Shown here: in pieces, positions 17,664 through 26,650 of the stretch
Layout: every line of letters starts with the position of its first letter
Numbering within the stretch: the stretch's first letter is position 1
Source: a virus
Length of the DNA: 63,662 bases
IMG/VR virus record: IMGVR_UViG_3300032799_000186
Location: 1-63,662 of that record
Reading direction: 5' to 3' (one strand)
Position numbers and translations under genes: made by a program
The notes under the pieces: model-generated
What the model was told of the DNA's origin: nothing
The model's database searches: none
The model's input: the letters and a program-made list of their open reading frames with translations, nothing else

Positions 17664-18233
17664 GTGGCACGCCAGCGCATTCGCCTGCGAGAGGTTCGGC
17701 GCAGCGACCAGTTTGAAGATCAACTCAATCCCGCTCAAATTCGGCAAGCTGAATTTCTTTCGGATGATGAACAAGATTTTTTGAAGTACCTGTTATCCCA
17801 GGTCCGCCAGATCCTGGGGACAGCCAAGTGGTATGACGCTGTACCCCCCACTTTGAGGGGCGTTGGTATTCTCCAGTGTGTTTGCACGGCTGTTGAGACC
17901 GTGGGGAGCTTGGTCTATATTTCTGGAAATATGACCGGCGGCCTCTATACAGTTCGAAAGACTGATCCCACGGACATAGCAAAAATGCCGGTCATGGGCC
18001 TGGTGGTGGCCAAAACTGACCTTTTGCATGCGAATGTTCAATACCATGGTCCTATTTCTGGAATCTGGTCTTTTGATCTGGTGCCAGGGAAACCTTACTT
18101 TGTCGGAACCGATGGGGAGGTGTCCTTGCATCCCCCCACCGGAAACGTGTATGTTCAAAAGGTAGGAGTTGCGATTGACCGGTCGGCAATGTTGGTGACC
18201 CCAGACCCGACCTTTATCCAACGGGTTACCTAA
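17664..18233 (+). CDS. Hypothetical structural protein (189 aa), GTG start
   Basis: It starts with GTG after GGGAGGTG. An N-terminal basic and helical part (1-60) is followed by a beta-rich C-terminal half (TVGSLVYISGNMTGGLYTV, later KPYFVGTDGEVSLHP) resembling small beta domains of phage fibre or capsid surface proteins. It carries two octamers TTTCTGGA (17920 and 18055), the only ones between 13.0 and 26.7 kb. Its codon use is less GC-biased than that of its neighbours. Confidence 0.65.
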   Translation: MARQRIRLREVRRSDQFEDQLNPAQIRQAEFLSDDEQDFLKYLLSQVRQILGTAKWYDAVPPTLRGVGILQCVCTAVETVGSLVYISGNMTGGLYTVRKTDPTDIAKMPVMGLVVAKTDLLHANVQYHGPISGIWSFDLVPGKPYFVGTDGEVSLHPPTGNVYVQKVGVAIDRSAMLVTPDPTFIQRVT

Positions 18234-18248
18234 CGAGGAGAGCGAACC

Positions 18249-18740
18249 ATGGCGATGAAAAAGAAGAAGATTCTAGCAACACCAGAAATACCTACCCCTC
18301 CGTTGGGGTTCCCTCCACCCCACCCAGAGGGGTTGCCAACCGCGTTGCCAGTGCCGGCGGTAGATGCAAACCCACCCGAAGGGGTGCCCCATGCTTCTGG
18401 TGGCATCTCGGATCCGCTGATGGCTCTTCGCCTGGCCTTCCTGCAAGAGAAGGTTACGCGGCTCCAGGCTCAGCTTTCCGGCTATCAGCTTTTGTTTGAG
18501 CAGCGCCGCAAGGAGCTGGAGGAAATTCGTTTTGCCACATTGACCAAGGCTCAGCGGGATCTGAGCACGGTGGGCGCAGAGTACAAAGCAACGGTAGACG
18601 AAATCGAAAAGAAGCATGGAATCGTGATGGATCATTACACGTTCGACCCCGACACGGGGATGCTGAACTTGATTGCGGATTCGAAACCCGCTTCGGCGGA
18701 TACCGGAGAGGAAACAACGCCCAAGGAAGCGGTCCACTAG
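18249..18740 (+). CDS. Coiled-coil protein with a proline-rich N-terminus
   Basis: The 163-aa product has a lysine-rich start, a Pro-rich linker (about 10-50) and a long predicted coiled coil (about 65-125: LAFLQEKVTRLQAQLSGYQL, then RRKELEEIRF). Translation is supported by the GAGGAGAGCGAACC ribosome site shared with four other genes here. The shape suggests a trimeric or dimeric stalk or connector in the head-fibre assembly, next to the fibre-like gene 18761. No family is recognised. Confidence 0.65.
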   Translation: MAMKKKKILATPEIPTPPLGFPPPHPEGLPTALPVPAVDANPPEGVPHASGGISDPLMALRLAFLQEKVTRLQAQLSGYQLLFEQRRKELEEIRFATLTKAQRDLSTVGAEYKATVDEIEKKHGIVMDHYTFDPDTGMLNLIADSKPASADTGEETTPKEAVH

Positions 18741-18760
18741 ACGGACCAAAGGAGTGAGCC

Positions 18761-20422
18761 ATGGCTGGTGAGTACAAAGTTCTCAGGATTACCACGGACG
18801 GCTACCCGGCGGAAGTGAGCCCGTCGGGCGGCACCGCCATCGAAACCCCGGGCATTCTGCTCGGGGGCGATATCGACGCGGGGAGCGCGCATGTTGTCAA
18901 GAACCTCGCAGCGGCCGATGCCGACGGCGAGGCTCTGAGCTTCGGCCAGAGCGGCGGCAACCTGTCAGGTTTGAGCATCGACACCAGCCCGCTGAACATG
19001 AACGGGCAGGCGATCAACGACGTGGGCGCTCCGTCCGGGGCTGGTGACGCGACGAACAAGGCGTACGTGGACGCGATTGTGGTCGCAGGCGGGCCGGTCA
19101 AGGAGCCGCTGTTCGACGTGACCCAGATGAGCGACACCGAAGGCGTCCTGGCTGGCGAGGCGATCCATTTCGTTGCCCAGCCTGCGCTCAGCGATCATGT
19201 GAAGATCACCGACGGCACGAACAGTGAGGACTACGTGTTCGTGGCCAACGTCGGGGCCGAGGCGGGGCCACTCGATGTGTCCCGCGAGTCCAGCGCCGCG
19301 ACCGCGCTGAACCGGTTGTGCATCCGCATCAACGCGGGCAGCGCGTACTGGAAGGGTGCGTACCTGACCAGCCACGCGGACATCAACGCTTCTGTGGCGC
19401 TGATCTATGATAAGACCACCGACGCCAGCCCGAGCACGAGCCGTATCTTTGCGCCCACGGCGGGCAACGCCAACTTGAAGGTGGTCGAGTTCACCTCGGG
19501 GACCACCACCCTGGTGTTCCGCCCGTACACCTACAAGACGGCGGCTACCTCCTCGGCCACCGATCCTGGTTACAGGCGATTCGGCTTGAACCGCGACACG
19601 GCCAGCCTCACCGATGGTGAAATGCACCTGGATCTTTCCACGGACAATCTGTACTCCTGGAACGGCGACGCGAGTACCTGGTTCCAGATGTCCGGTCCGG
19701 GTAGCATCCCACTGGCCACCGCCGCTTCCGGTGGTGGTGTCGTCGGCCGGGTCGGGTTCGACAAGGACTTCGGCCTCGACGTGACCGTGGGCGGGCAGGC
19801 CAAGGTCGCCATCACGGCGAGCATGGGCTTGGTGTTCCATCCGGGGGCCGACGCCGACAAGGGCAAGCTGGAGATCCTGCTCGCCGGGACGCGCCGGTTG
19901 ATCCAGGGAGTCGCGGGTCTGGACGTGGAGGGGTTGCCCCTCCAGTTCTGGGTCAATGGCGTTCAGGTCAGTGCAAACGTCACAGCGGCTAATTTGACTG
20001 AGTTGACTGGCGCAGGTCCGACCGCCCTGCACAGCCACGCGGGTTCCACGTCGGCGCAGAACGTGTCGAACAGCTTCACGACCACGGGTGCCTGCAACAA
20101 GGGCGACCCAATGTACTGGTCGGGCACCAACGACAAGATCAGCGTGTGCAACGCCGCGACCGACGGCCAGCAGTGGGCCATCGGCGTGGCGATGGCGACT
20201 CTTGGTGCCGCAGGCGCGGTGACCGTGGTGTCCAATGGCCATGTCGCAGCGGCGGTTTTGCCGGGTGCTGTCACGGCTGGGATGCGTATCTTCTTGGCCA
20301 CGCCCAACGGCTTGACCAAGACTGCCCCCGTGGGCAGCGGGAACCACGTCGTGCAGATGGGGTTTGCCGAGAACACTGCGGATCTGTTCGTTCAGATCCA
20401 GTACATGGGCAAGAAGGCGTAG
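18761..20422 (+). CDS. Fibre-like structural protein (553 aa)
   Basis: It has hallmarks of phage fibres: glycine/alanine/threonine-rich beta sequence and the motif DATNKAYVDA (about residue 97), a common tail-fibre repeat motif. A terminal domain (about 430-553) resembles a DUF2190-like fold (GDPMYWSGTNDKI, GHVAAAVLPGAVTAGMRIFL). It lies between capsid and neck genes, which argues for a head-attached fibre. A strong hairpin follows the gene. Confidence 0.7.
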   Translation: MAGEYKVLRITTDGYPAEVSPSGGTAIETPGILLGGDIDAGSAHVVKNLAAADADGEALSFGQSGGNLSGLSIDTSPLNMNGQAINDVGAPSGAGDATNKAYVDAIVVAGGPVKEPLFDVTQMSDTEGVLAGEAIHFVAQPALSDHVKITDGTNSEDYVFVANVGAEAGPLDVSRESSAATALNRLCIRINAGSAYWKGAYLTSHADINASVALIYDKTTDASPSTSRIFAPTAGNANLKVVEFTSGTTTLVFRPYTYKTAATSSATDPGYRRFGLNRDTASLTDGEMHLDLSTDNLYSWNGDASTWFQMSGPGSIPLATAASGGGVVGRVGFDKDFGLDVTVGGQAKVAITASMGLVFHPGADADKGKLEILLAGTRRLIQGVAGLDVEGLPLQFWVNGVQVSANVTAANLTELTGAGPTALHSHAGSTSAQNVSNSFTTTGACNKGDPMYWSGTNDKISVCNAATDGQQWAIGVAMATLGAAGAVTVVSNGHVAAAVLPGAVTAGMRIFLATPNGLTKTAPVGSGNHVVQMGFAENTADLFVQIQYMGKKA

Positions 20423-20457
20423 TAGTTCGACGCCTTTCGGTACAGATGGAATGAACC

Positions 20458-20488
20458 GGGCGTGGCGGAGTAATTCTCCGCCACGCCC
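20458..20488 (+). terminator. Strong hairpin after the fibre-like gene
   Basis: GGGCGTGGCGGAG (20458-20470) pairs perfectly with CTCCGCCACGCCC (20476-20488) around TAATT. Only TTAGCCCTT follows, so it could be a weak terminator or an mRNA-stabilising stem rather than a full intrinsic terminator. Confidence 0.55.
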
Positions 20489-20507
20489 TTAGCCCTTGGA
20501 GCGCGGC

Positions 20508-21047
20508 GTGTCCCTGGACAAGATTCACCCCCTGAAAATAGAGTCCATCGCTTCCGGCGGTGATTCGGAGGATGACTACCCTACCAGTGCCGATTCCAAC
20601 AAGGACTACATCGACGTTCGCGGCGTGGTCATCCAGAACGACTTGTCTAGCGACGACACTGTTGTCGTTGGGCGCGACTCCTCGAACAACCTGACCCTCC
20701 AGGATGCGATCACGGGGGCCAAGACCCTGGCCCAACTTGCGGCTGGCACGGGCATGACTCCTGAAACCCATCGGGTGCTGGACCAGCTTGTTCATGAGCT
20801 GGCTGAGAACTTCTTCGAGGAGTACACCTACTCCTCGGGGAACGTCACCAACGCCACGACCTGGGAGACTTCGGGCAAGCTGAAGAAGATCCGCGAGGAG
20901 CAGTACACCTACTCCAGCGGCAAGGTGTCCCAAGCCGTCACCATCCAGTACGATGGAAGCGGGAACGAGGTGGAACGCTTGACTGAAACCTACACGTACT
21001 CTGGGAGCAAGATAGCCAGCGTGACGGCGGTGAGGGCCGCGCCATGA
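20508..21047 (+). CDS. Structural protein with TYTYSSG repeats (179 aa)
   Basis: GTG at 20508 is chosen because GGAG lies 6 bases upstream. The N-terminal half is a polar beta segment. The C-terminal half has three diverged repeats (EYTYSSGNVTN, QYTYSSGKVSQ, TYTYSGSKIAS) that resemble YD/RHS-like beta-hairpin units. It overlaps the next gene by ATGA. It is probably a component of the head-fibre or adhesin complex. Specific function unknown. Confidence 0.6.
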   Translation: MSLDKIHPLKIESIASGGDSEDDYPTSADSNKDYIDVRGVVIQNDLSSDDTVVVGRDSSNNLTLQDAITGAKTLAQLAAGTGMTPETHRVLDQLVHELAENFFEEYTYSSGNVTNATTWETSGKLKKIREEQYTYSSGKVSQAVTIQYDGSGNEVERLTETYTYSGSKIASVTAVRAAP

Positions 21048-21568
21048 GCATAGTCCAAGTCATCATCGACGACAGCGCGAACAAGGTCATCACGGGCGTG
21101 TGGGTGTTCGATGGTGCGGGCAAGCTGGCCATACCCCACGGTACGAGCTTTCCAACTTCGCCAGAAGCCAACGAGGTTTTTTGGCGCGATGATGAATCTA
21201 CGCTGTATAAGCGGAACGCCGACAACGATGCCTGGATGGCGGTGACGGGTTCAGGAATTACCGAGGCGCAGCATAAGGCGCTGCGGCACCTGATTCATTT
21301 CATAGATAACGGCCCTGCTGAGAGCTTTGCTTCTGGCGCGTACCGCGAGATGACCGGGACGGTGTTTCCTACGGCGGTCATCTGGTACGACAAGGCTGGG
21401 GTTGGGAAGAAGAAGATCGTTGAGAAGCTAATTACCTGGACCGGGGTGAACCCGACAACTATCACTTGGAAAATATACGATGCCAGCGAGACCTTGTTGG
21501 CGACGGTCACAGACACGATTTCGTTTACCGGCGTGTTCGAGACTTCTCGGACCCGCACCATTGCGTGA
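21044..21568 (+). CDS. Hypothetical structural protein (174 aa)
   Basis: The gene is translationally coupled to the previous one (ATGA). An N-terminal part reads like a short particle-anchoring domain (PEANEVFWRDDESTLYKRN, common in phage proteins). A C-terminal beta domain follows (WKIYDASETLLATVTDTISF). It lies in the fibre-like block. Role inferred from neighbours only. Confidence 0.6.
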   Translation: MSIVQVIIDDSANKVITGVWVFDGAGKLAIPHGTSFPTSPEANEVFWRDDESTLYKRNADNDAWMAVTGSGITEAQHKALRHLIHFIDNGPAESFASGAYREMTGTVFPTAVIWYDKAGVGKKKIVEKLITWTGVNPTTITWKIYDASETLLATVTDTISFTGVFETSRTRTIA

Positions 21569-21578
21569 GAGGTAGACC

Positions 21579-23798
21579 ATGGGCGACTCCCCTGCTGCGA
21601 TTTTACACAACACCAGTGGCACTGAGATTGCCACGGCGGCGAATCCAGCGCGGGTGGACCCGACTGGGACTACCACGCAACCTGTTTCTAATGCGGCTCT
21701 GACAAGCATCGACGGCAAGCTGGGCTCGCTTGGGCAGAAGGCTATGGCCGGATCTGCCCCGGTGGTCCTCGCTTCGGACCAGAGTGCGATTCCAGTAACG
21801 GGCTCGTTCGCGGCCAGCGTGATTCCCAACCCAGACGACACCACCGGGAACATTTCTGCTCTGAACGGAACAGTTTCGGCAGCGGTCGAGGGGTGGCAAT
21901 CGTGTGGGATCGTGCTGACCGGGACGTGGGTGGCGACCGTTGTGCCCGAAGTTTCGTACGACGGTGGCACTACCTGGATTTCGGTTGGGTTTGTTGTACC
22001 CGCGTCGGTGGCGAATGCACTTCCGGTTATCACCGGGTACGTTTCCGCGAATGGCTCGTACCAGATCATGGGTATGGGGCCGATGACCCATGTTCGGGTC
22101 CGGGCGCTGGCGTACACTTCGGGCACCGTGGCCGTTCGGCTGGTCTTTAGCGCCACCGCACCGGCGATGGGCTACTCGCTGACCCAGATGCTCCAGAACG
22201 TCATGGCCAGCGTGCTAAACAGTTCGACGGCGAACCTTGCGGCTTGGGCGTCTTTCACAGGCAATGCCGAGAGCACTTTGGGGATAGCTGGGATCCAGAT
22301 CAATATCAAAGCCAGCCAACCCGTAAACGTGCAGGTTCAGCAAAGTCAGGAAGGCACCAATTGGGACACAGTTGATGAACAGACTTTTCCGACTGGGGAA
22401 GGCGACGCCCGCACTTTCCAGGCCGTGGGCAGTTACTTTCGGGCGGTCGTGACAAATATCGGCAACGCCACCACGACCTACTTCCGGCTCCAGACGGCGC
22501 TGTGCCCGGTGGTCGAAGCTGTTCCCCGTGCGCTGACCCCCGCAGGCCGGTTGCGCTTGGCGTCGATGACCTCAAGTTGGTCCCCCGACCCAAATGACTT
22601 CCAGGACCGTTCACAGCATCGCGCCCTGCTCATGGACAGGGACCGGAACCTTCGGACTCGTGGTGGGGTGTTTACCGATGCCGCGTCTTTCCGGGATGAC
22701 TTCACGGTCGGGGAGAATTATTCGGATTTGACCGGGACGGTCTACTTCACCAATGGCAGCAAGATTGTAACGGGCGTGGGCACGGCGTTCGGCGCGGAAT
22801 TGAACAAGTGGCAGTACCTGAAACTCTCATCCCACGCGGACTCCGTGTACAACCATGTCATTGATATTGTCAACGACACCCAATTGGAATTGGAGGAACC
22901 TTACGCGGGGGCCACGGGGAGTGGTACTGGGCGGGCGTCGTTCTGGAGGTACGCTATTGGCACGGGCGGGTCGATTACCCAGACCAACTCCGAGATTGCG
23001 CTGGCGAGCGGGACCACCAGCGGAACCCTCGTCCAGGCCAAACGCACGGGGGATTACCTACCCTATGTTGGCGGGGCCAGGATCAAAGTTTCACAGCGGA
23101 TTGCGAACCAGGAAATGCACGTTGGTCTTGCTGACGGAGACATCGGGAGCGTCAACACGCAAGCTCTGATTGTGTTTACGGGGACCGACAACACCAAAGC
23201 GAAGCTCCGGACATCGTTCTCGGCGTCAGACGTCGAGGAGACAGAATTCACTCTTCCCAATGCGATTGTTTCCTCGACTTACGCCTACTACCAGATCGAG
23301 ATCGGCGCGGGAAAAGTCACCCTTTGGGTCAACGACGTAAAAATGGCGGAGCACCGGCTTCACATTCCTGGACCGTACACGCCGATGGACTGTCACGTTT
23401 GCATCAAGAACACGGCGGTCCCAGCCTCGACCACCACGTTGACCCTGGACACGTTCTACCTGACCAACTTCGACCAGGTGCAGGTGAGCGGTGCTCTCAA
23501 GGGCGATCCGCTTCCCACAAAAGAGATGCGGGCGTCGAAGGCCACCTGCGCGAACGTCGCGGCGGCGGTGGCAGACACTCTGGTGCTGGCGGCGAACGCC
23601 GACCGGCTTGGGGCCAGCGTAATGAACGACAGCAACGCGGTCCTGTACCTGAAGATGGGGACCGGCGCGAGCACGACGTCCTACTCGGTGCGAATGGTCC
23701 CCAACGCCTACTACGAAACGCCGTTTGGGTACACCGGGCAGTTGAACGGCTACTGGGCCAACGCCAACGGGGCCGCCCGTGTGACCGAGGTACAATAA
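21579..23798 (+). CDS. Large fibre/adhesin-like protein (739 aa)
   Basis: The N-terminal 80 residues contain DGKLGSLGQKAMAGSAPVVL then ASDQSAIPV, a segment common in phage virion fibre proteins. A long beta-rich middle follows, with a lectin-like region at about 380-620 (DSVYNHVIDIVNDTQLELEE, ASFWRYAIGTGG, then ITLWVND-type strands). A C-terminal domain has YLKMGTGASTTSYS and YETPFGYTGQLNGYW. It is probably a capsid-attached adhesin that binds surface glycans. Lectin character is inference. Confidence 0.65.
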   Translation: MGDSPAAILHNTSGTEIATAANPARVDPTGTTTQPVSNAALTSIDGKLGSLGQKAMAGSAPVVLASDQSAIPVTGSFAASVIPNPDDTTGNISALNGTVSAAVEGWQSCGIVLTGTWVATVVPEVSYDGGTTWISVGFVVPASVANALPVITGYVSANGSYQIMGMGPMTHVRVRALAYTSGTVAVRLVFSATAPAMGYSLTQMLQNVMASVLNSSTANLAAWASFTGNAESTLGIAGIQINIKASQPVNVQVQQSQEGTNWDTVDEQTFPTGEGDARTFQAVGSYFRAVVTNIGNATTTYFRLQTALCPVVEAVPRALTPAGRLRLASMTSSWSPDPNDFQDRSQHRALLMDRDRNLRTRGGVFTDAASFRDDFTVGENYSDLTGTVYFTNGSKIVTGVGTAFGAELNKWQYLKLSSHADSVYNHVIDIVNDTQLELEEPYAGATGSGTGRASFWRYAIGTGGSITQTNSEIALASGTTSGTLVQAKRTGDYLPYVGGARIKVSQRIANQEMHVGLADGDIGSVNTQALIVFTGTDNTKAKLRTSFSASDVEETEFTLPNAIVSSTYAYYQIEIGAGKVTLWVNDVKMAEHRLHIPGPYTPMDCHVCIKNTAVPASTTTLTLDTFYLTNFDQVQVSGALKGDPLPTKEMRASKATCANVAAAVADTLVLAANADRLGASVMNDSNAVLYLKMGTGASTTSYSVRMVPNAYYETPFGYTGQLNGYWANANGAARVTEVQ

Positions 23799-24211
23799 TG
23801 CCGCTGTATCCGCCAGGCAGCGATTCGGGTGGCCCGGTCTTCGGCAGCGACTTCACGCACCAGGCCGACGAATCCGAAACCAGCACGACCAGCGCGTCCT
23901 ATCAAGACAAGGTCACGCTGACTACCCCGGCTTGGACGGGGACCTACCGACTTGGGATGAACGGGATCCTACGGATGGGTGCGTCAAATAAGTTGGGCTG
24001 GATTCGGGTGTACAACGTGACGGACGCGGTGGTGGAATGGGAAGCCAACATTCGACCCCCGCTGAATACCGTGCAGAGTGCTTTTTCAGGATTCCACTAC
24101 GTCACACTGGCGGGTGTGGCCAAGGTCTACAAGATGCAGTACCGGTCTGACTCAGCCGGGGACACGACATACCTGAAGGACGCGCACCTGGAACTTTGGA
24201 GGGTGATCTGA
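23798..24211 (+). CDS. Hypothetical beta protein (137 aa)
   Basis: The ATG overlaps the previous stop (TAATG). The sequence is beta-rich with a jelly-roll-like pattern (SYQDKVTLTTPAWTGTYRLG, VYKMQYRSDSAGDTTYLKDA), as in small fibre-tip or collar proteins. It shares one base with the next start. No family is recognised. Confidence 0.6.
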   Translation: MPLYPPGSDSGGPVFGSDFTHQADESETSTTSASYQDKVTLTTPAWTGTYRLGMNGILRMGASNKLGWIRVYNVTDAVVEWEANIRPPLNTVQSAFSGFHYVTLAGVAKVYKMQYRSDSAGDTTYLKDAHLELWRVI

Positions 24212-25158
24212 TGCCAGCGCAGAAGTACACGTACTCGATAAGCATGGCTTTCCCAAACGCCAAAGTTGCGCCGGATCGCCTGACCCAGGAAGTGCGGGGG
24301 AGCAGCATCGTCACGGCGCTCGACTACATCAACACGGCTGGCGACGACTGCGACATCTGGTTCAAGGCGGCGCTTGCGTCCGGGGAGGAAGCTACCCTTG
24401 ATGCCCTTGTGGCGGCGCACAGCGGTGAGCCCCTGGCCGATCTGGTAGAGCCACGCGCGGCCGACGGCAAGCTCTACGTGAGCCCGGACATGTGGCCATT
24501 AGGTATCTTGACCAATTTCACAGGCGCAGCCGACGATGTGGCCAACGGGGTGGAGGGAACGGACTTCCTGGGGATCGAATCTACAGTCCAGGAGGACAAG
24601 ACCAAGACGCTACAGTTCATCGTGCCGAGCTACCTGGCTGGCGGGCACATCCAGTACAAGGGTGCGGTGCTTGGGGATCACATTTCGTTCCAGACTGTTG
24701 TTCCTGGGACAGTCGGCACGGACGTTGGCGCTGGTCAGGGGAGCTACGCTAAGTCTCCCATCGGCGGCGGGCTCAACGTGTTCGTGCCTTATCCGGGCGG
24801 CGGTTGGGATCTGAATCTGACTGAGAAGGAAAACGCCAACGTCGCGTTCACTAAAGTTCGCCCGGTGCCGTCGCCTGGGAGCGAGGGTTTCTTCGACTGG
24901 AACCCCACGACCGGAGCTGTGACCGTGAATGCCGCGCAGACAGGCGGATTCAACCTCATCGACGGCGACCTGCTGATCAATGAACTGGTCTGCAAGGTCG
25001 GGATCATCGGGGACGATCACTTTCCGCTGACCGTTCCTGCCGTGCGGCCAGTCCGTTTGCTGCCACACTGGCGGTTCGTGATGACGTTGCATAACAGCAC
25101 GGCCAAGACATTGCAAGTGGCGGCGATGCTTTACCGAGGAAAAGGGAACATCTTATGA
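24211..25158 (+). CDS. Hypothetical structural protein (315 aa)
   Basis: The ATG at 24211 is supported by GGAGGG 7 bases upstream. N-terminal 80 residues are alpha/beta; the rest is beta-rich with long loops (VPYPGGGWDLNLTEKENANV, HWRFVMTLHNSTAKT). It is the last gene of the fibre-like block and overlaps the peptidase-like gene by ATGA. It may be a fibre-associated or receptor-binding subunit. No family is recognised. Confidence 0.6.
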   Translation: MPAQKYTYSISMAFPNAKVAPDRLTQEVRGSSIVTALDYINTAGDDCDIWFKAALASGEEATLDALVAAHSGEPLADLVEPRAADGKLYVSPDMWPLGILTNFTGAADDVANGVEGTDFLGIESTVQEDKTKTLQFIVPSYLAGGHIQYKGAVLGDHISFQTVVPGTVGTDVGAGQGSYAKSPIGGGLNVFVPYPGGGWDLNLTEKENANVAFTKVRPVPSPGSEGFFDWNPTTGAVTVNAAQTGGFNLIDGDLLINELVCKVGIIGDDHFPLTVPAVRPVRLLPHWRFVMTLHNSTAKTLQVAAMLYRGKGNIL

Positions 25159-25733
25159 AAGCCAAGCTCGCTTCGGTGACCCCTACCAAGATCCCTGCCC
25201 CTGTGCAGATCGAGGCCAGCCATGACGTGCGCTTGGTGTTTACCGCGAGCAAGACGTGGTTCGGCCGGTTGATCCGTTGGCTCACCGGGGGAAAGGTCTC
25301 GCACGTGTTCCTGGAGTACGACTCAACCCTCTGGGGCGGCCGGTGGGTGGCCGAGGCCACGGTGGGCGGGGTTCGGAAGGTGCCTGCCTACAAAGCACGG
25401 CACAACATCGTCTACGAGTACCAGGTGAAACAAGACCCGCGTGTGGCGTGCGAGTCCATCGCCAAGTTTTTCGGCAATGCTTACGACTACGCGGGCTTGT
25501 TCATCTTTGGGTGGTTTATCATCGCTTGGAAGTGGCTCAAGTTGAAGGCGCGGCGACCGCATCGAAGCACCAAGTCTCAGGTGTGCGCTGAACTAATAGC
25601 ACGATGGATGATCTCCTATGGGGTTCCAGGAACAGAGGGTTGGGACCCAGATCGCATTTCCCCTCAGAGCATCGCGGATAAGTGCTTTGCCAACCAGCCC
25701 AAGCGATTCGAGCGCATCGAAAAGGGGGCATGA
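25155..25733 (+). CDS. Permuted NlpC/P60-like (YiiX-type) papain-fold peptidase or amidase
   Basis: The 192-aa protein has H50 in GKVSHVFLEYDS, E68 in WVAEATVGGV and C144 in SQVCAELIARWM. This His-before-Cys order is that of permuted papain-like NlpC/P60 enzymes, which cleave peptide or amide bonds, often in peptidoglycan. YDYAG and a hydrophobic helix (about 115-130) lie between. It may be the lysis or entry peptidoglycan hydrolase, since no other endolysin is obvious in the window and membrane genes follow. Catalytic activity is unproven. Confidence 0.6.
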   Translation: MKAKLASVTPTKIPAPVQIEASHDVRLVFTASKTWFGRLIRWLTGGKVSHVFLEYDSTLWGGRWVAEATVGGVRKVPAYKARHNIVYEYQVKQDPRVACESIAKFFGNAYDYAGLFIFGWFIIAWKWLKLKARRPHRSTKSQVCAELIARWMISYGVPGTEGWDPDRISPQSIADKCFANQPKRFERIEKGA

Positions 25734-26065
25734 TGCACTGGCAGGGATTCAGATGGGAGAACGATACCTGGTGGTGGGAGCGCGTGCGCCTCGATGAGGT
25801 GGGTTTCCCTGCTTCGTGGAACTTCGTGGTTCCTGACAAGCTCATGCACTTTTTGTCGGTGTTTTTATTGGCGTGGTTGCTCTCGCGCTGGCTTCCCCGC
25901 ACCTGGGCGGTTCTGATCGCTTGGGCCTTCATGATGGGACCATGGGAACTTTTGTGGGATGGATGTTTCCGCTACGGTGCAAGTTGGAAGGATATGGTGG
26001 CGAATACCCTGGGGGCTGTGGTTTGCTGGTGGTGGTTGAGCAACCCCACCATCGGGCAAGAATAG
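25733..26065 (+). CDS. VanZ/DUF2279-like membrane protein
   Basis: About 110 aa. ATG 25733 is preferred over 25730, with GGGGG at 25724-25728. An aromatic N-terminus is followed by three or four membrane helices. DKLMHF begins the first helix, E and D lie in GPWELLWDGCF, and S, D and N in ASWKDMVANTLGA, the conserved polar pattern of VanZ/YfiM-like proteins. It sits between a peptidase-like and a holin-like gene. A role at the inner membrane during lysis or in superinfection exclusion is possible. Confidence 0.6.
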   Translation: MHWQGFRWENDTWWWERVRLDEVGFPASWNFVVPDKLMHFLSVFLLAWLLSRWLPRTWAVLIAWAFMMGPWELLWDGCFRYGASWKDMVANTLGAVVCWWWLSNPTIGQE

Positions 26066-26074
26066 AGGTGGGCA

Positions 26075-26299
26075 GTGGAAGGGTTGAAAGCCATCGTGGA
26101 AGTGCTGGCAGCGGGGGGTCCAACGGCCATGGCGGCGGTGTTTGCCCTGGCTTGGTTTTTGGAACGGCGGGAGAATCGGCGGATGCAGAAGGAGGTTCTG
26201 GACTTGGCGGTGGCTCAGGTCCAGGCCAACGTCAAGATGGAAACCACCATGTCTGGCCTGAAAGAAATAGCGGTCCAAGCCTTCAACCGGCTGAGGTGA
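26075..26299 (+). CDS. Holin-like small membrane protein with coiled coil
   Basis: GTG start after GAGGTGGG. The 74-aa product has one N-terminal membrane helix (about 12-29) and then a charged helix (RRENRRMQKEVLDLAVAQ onward), the layout of BhlA/UviB-type holin-like proteins. It sits downstream of peptidase-like and VanZ-like genes, a possible lysis group. A second membrane-gene group is at 52.7-53.9 kb. Confidence 0.55.
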   Translation: MEGLKAIVEVLAAGGPTAMAAVFALAWFLERRENRRMQKEVLDLAVAQVQANVKMETTMSGLKEIAVQAFNRLR

Positions 26300-26302
26300 C
26301 CC

Positions 26303-26650
26303 ATGGTAAAAAAGGATCCGTCGAGAGACCCCACCAGCCTGGGGAGTTTACTTATGGAGAAGGGGGCGGTGAACAGCAAGCAGTTGGACGCTGCTTTGCA
26401 TTTCCAACAAAACAACACGGATCTTTTGTTGGGGGAGGCTCTGGTCCACATGGGGATCATCAGCCGGGAGGTTCTGGAAGCCACCTTGATCCAGCAAGAG
26501 CTGGCCCGGAACGGAGCATCCAGGCAGAGCAATGGCCAAGTTCGCAAGGTGGTCCGGATGGCTGCTCAGCATACCCTCGCCACAGCAGGGGCTGGGGACA
26601 CCTTGGTCCAGGTCCTGCAAAGTCTTGCTGCTAAGATGGGATCAAAGTGA
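26303..26650 (+). CDS. GspE-N/MshEN-like domain protein
   Basis: The 115-aa product reads LGSLLMEKGAVNSKQLDAAL, then LLLGEALVHMGIISREVLEA TL and IQQE. This is the two-repeat pattern of the MshEN/GspE N-terminal domain, which in type II secretion and pilus ATPases binds cyclic di-GMP or partner proteins. No ATPase domain is attached. A stand-alone phage copy could bind c-di-GMP or interfere with host pilus or secretion ATPases. That role is inference; the motif match is visible. Confidence 0.6.
   Translation: MVKKDPSRDPTSLGSLLMEKGAVNSKQLDAALHFQQNNTDLLLGEALVHMGIISREVLEATLIQQELARNGASRQSNGQVRKVVRMAAQHTLATAGAGDTLVQVLQSLAAKMGSK

Noticed and set aside
21420-24200. Head-region fibre genes as the main receptor-binding tail fibre
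   Set aside because: Gene order puts them between capsid and neck; the 49750 gene follows the gpI-like baseplate gene, the normal tail fibre position.
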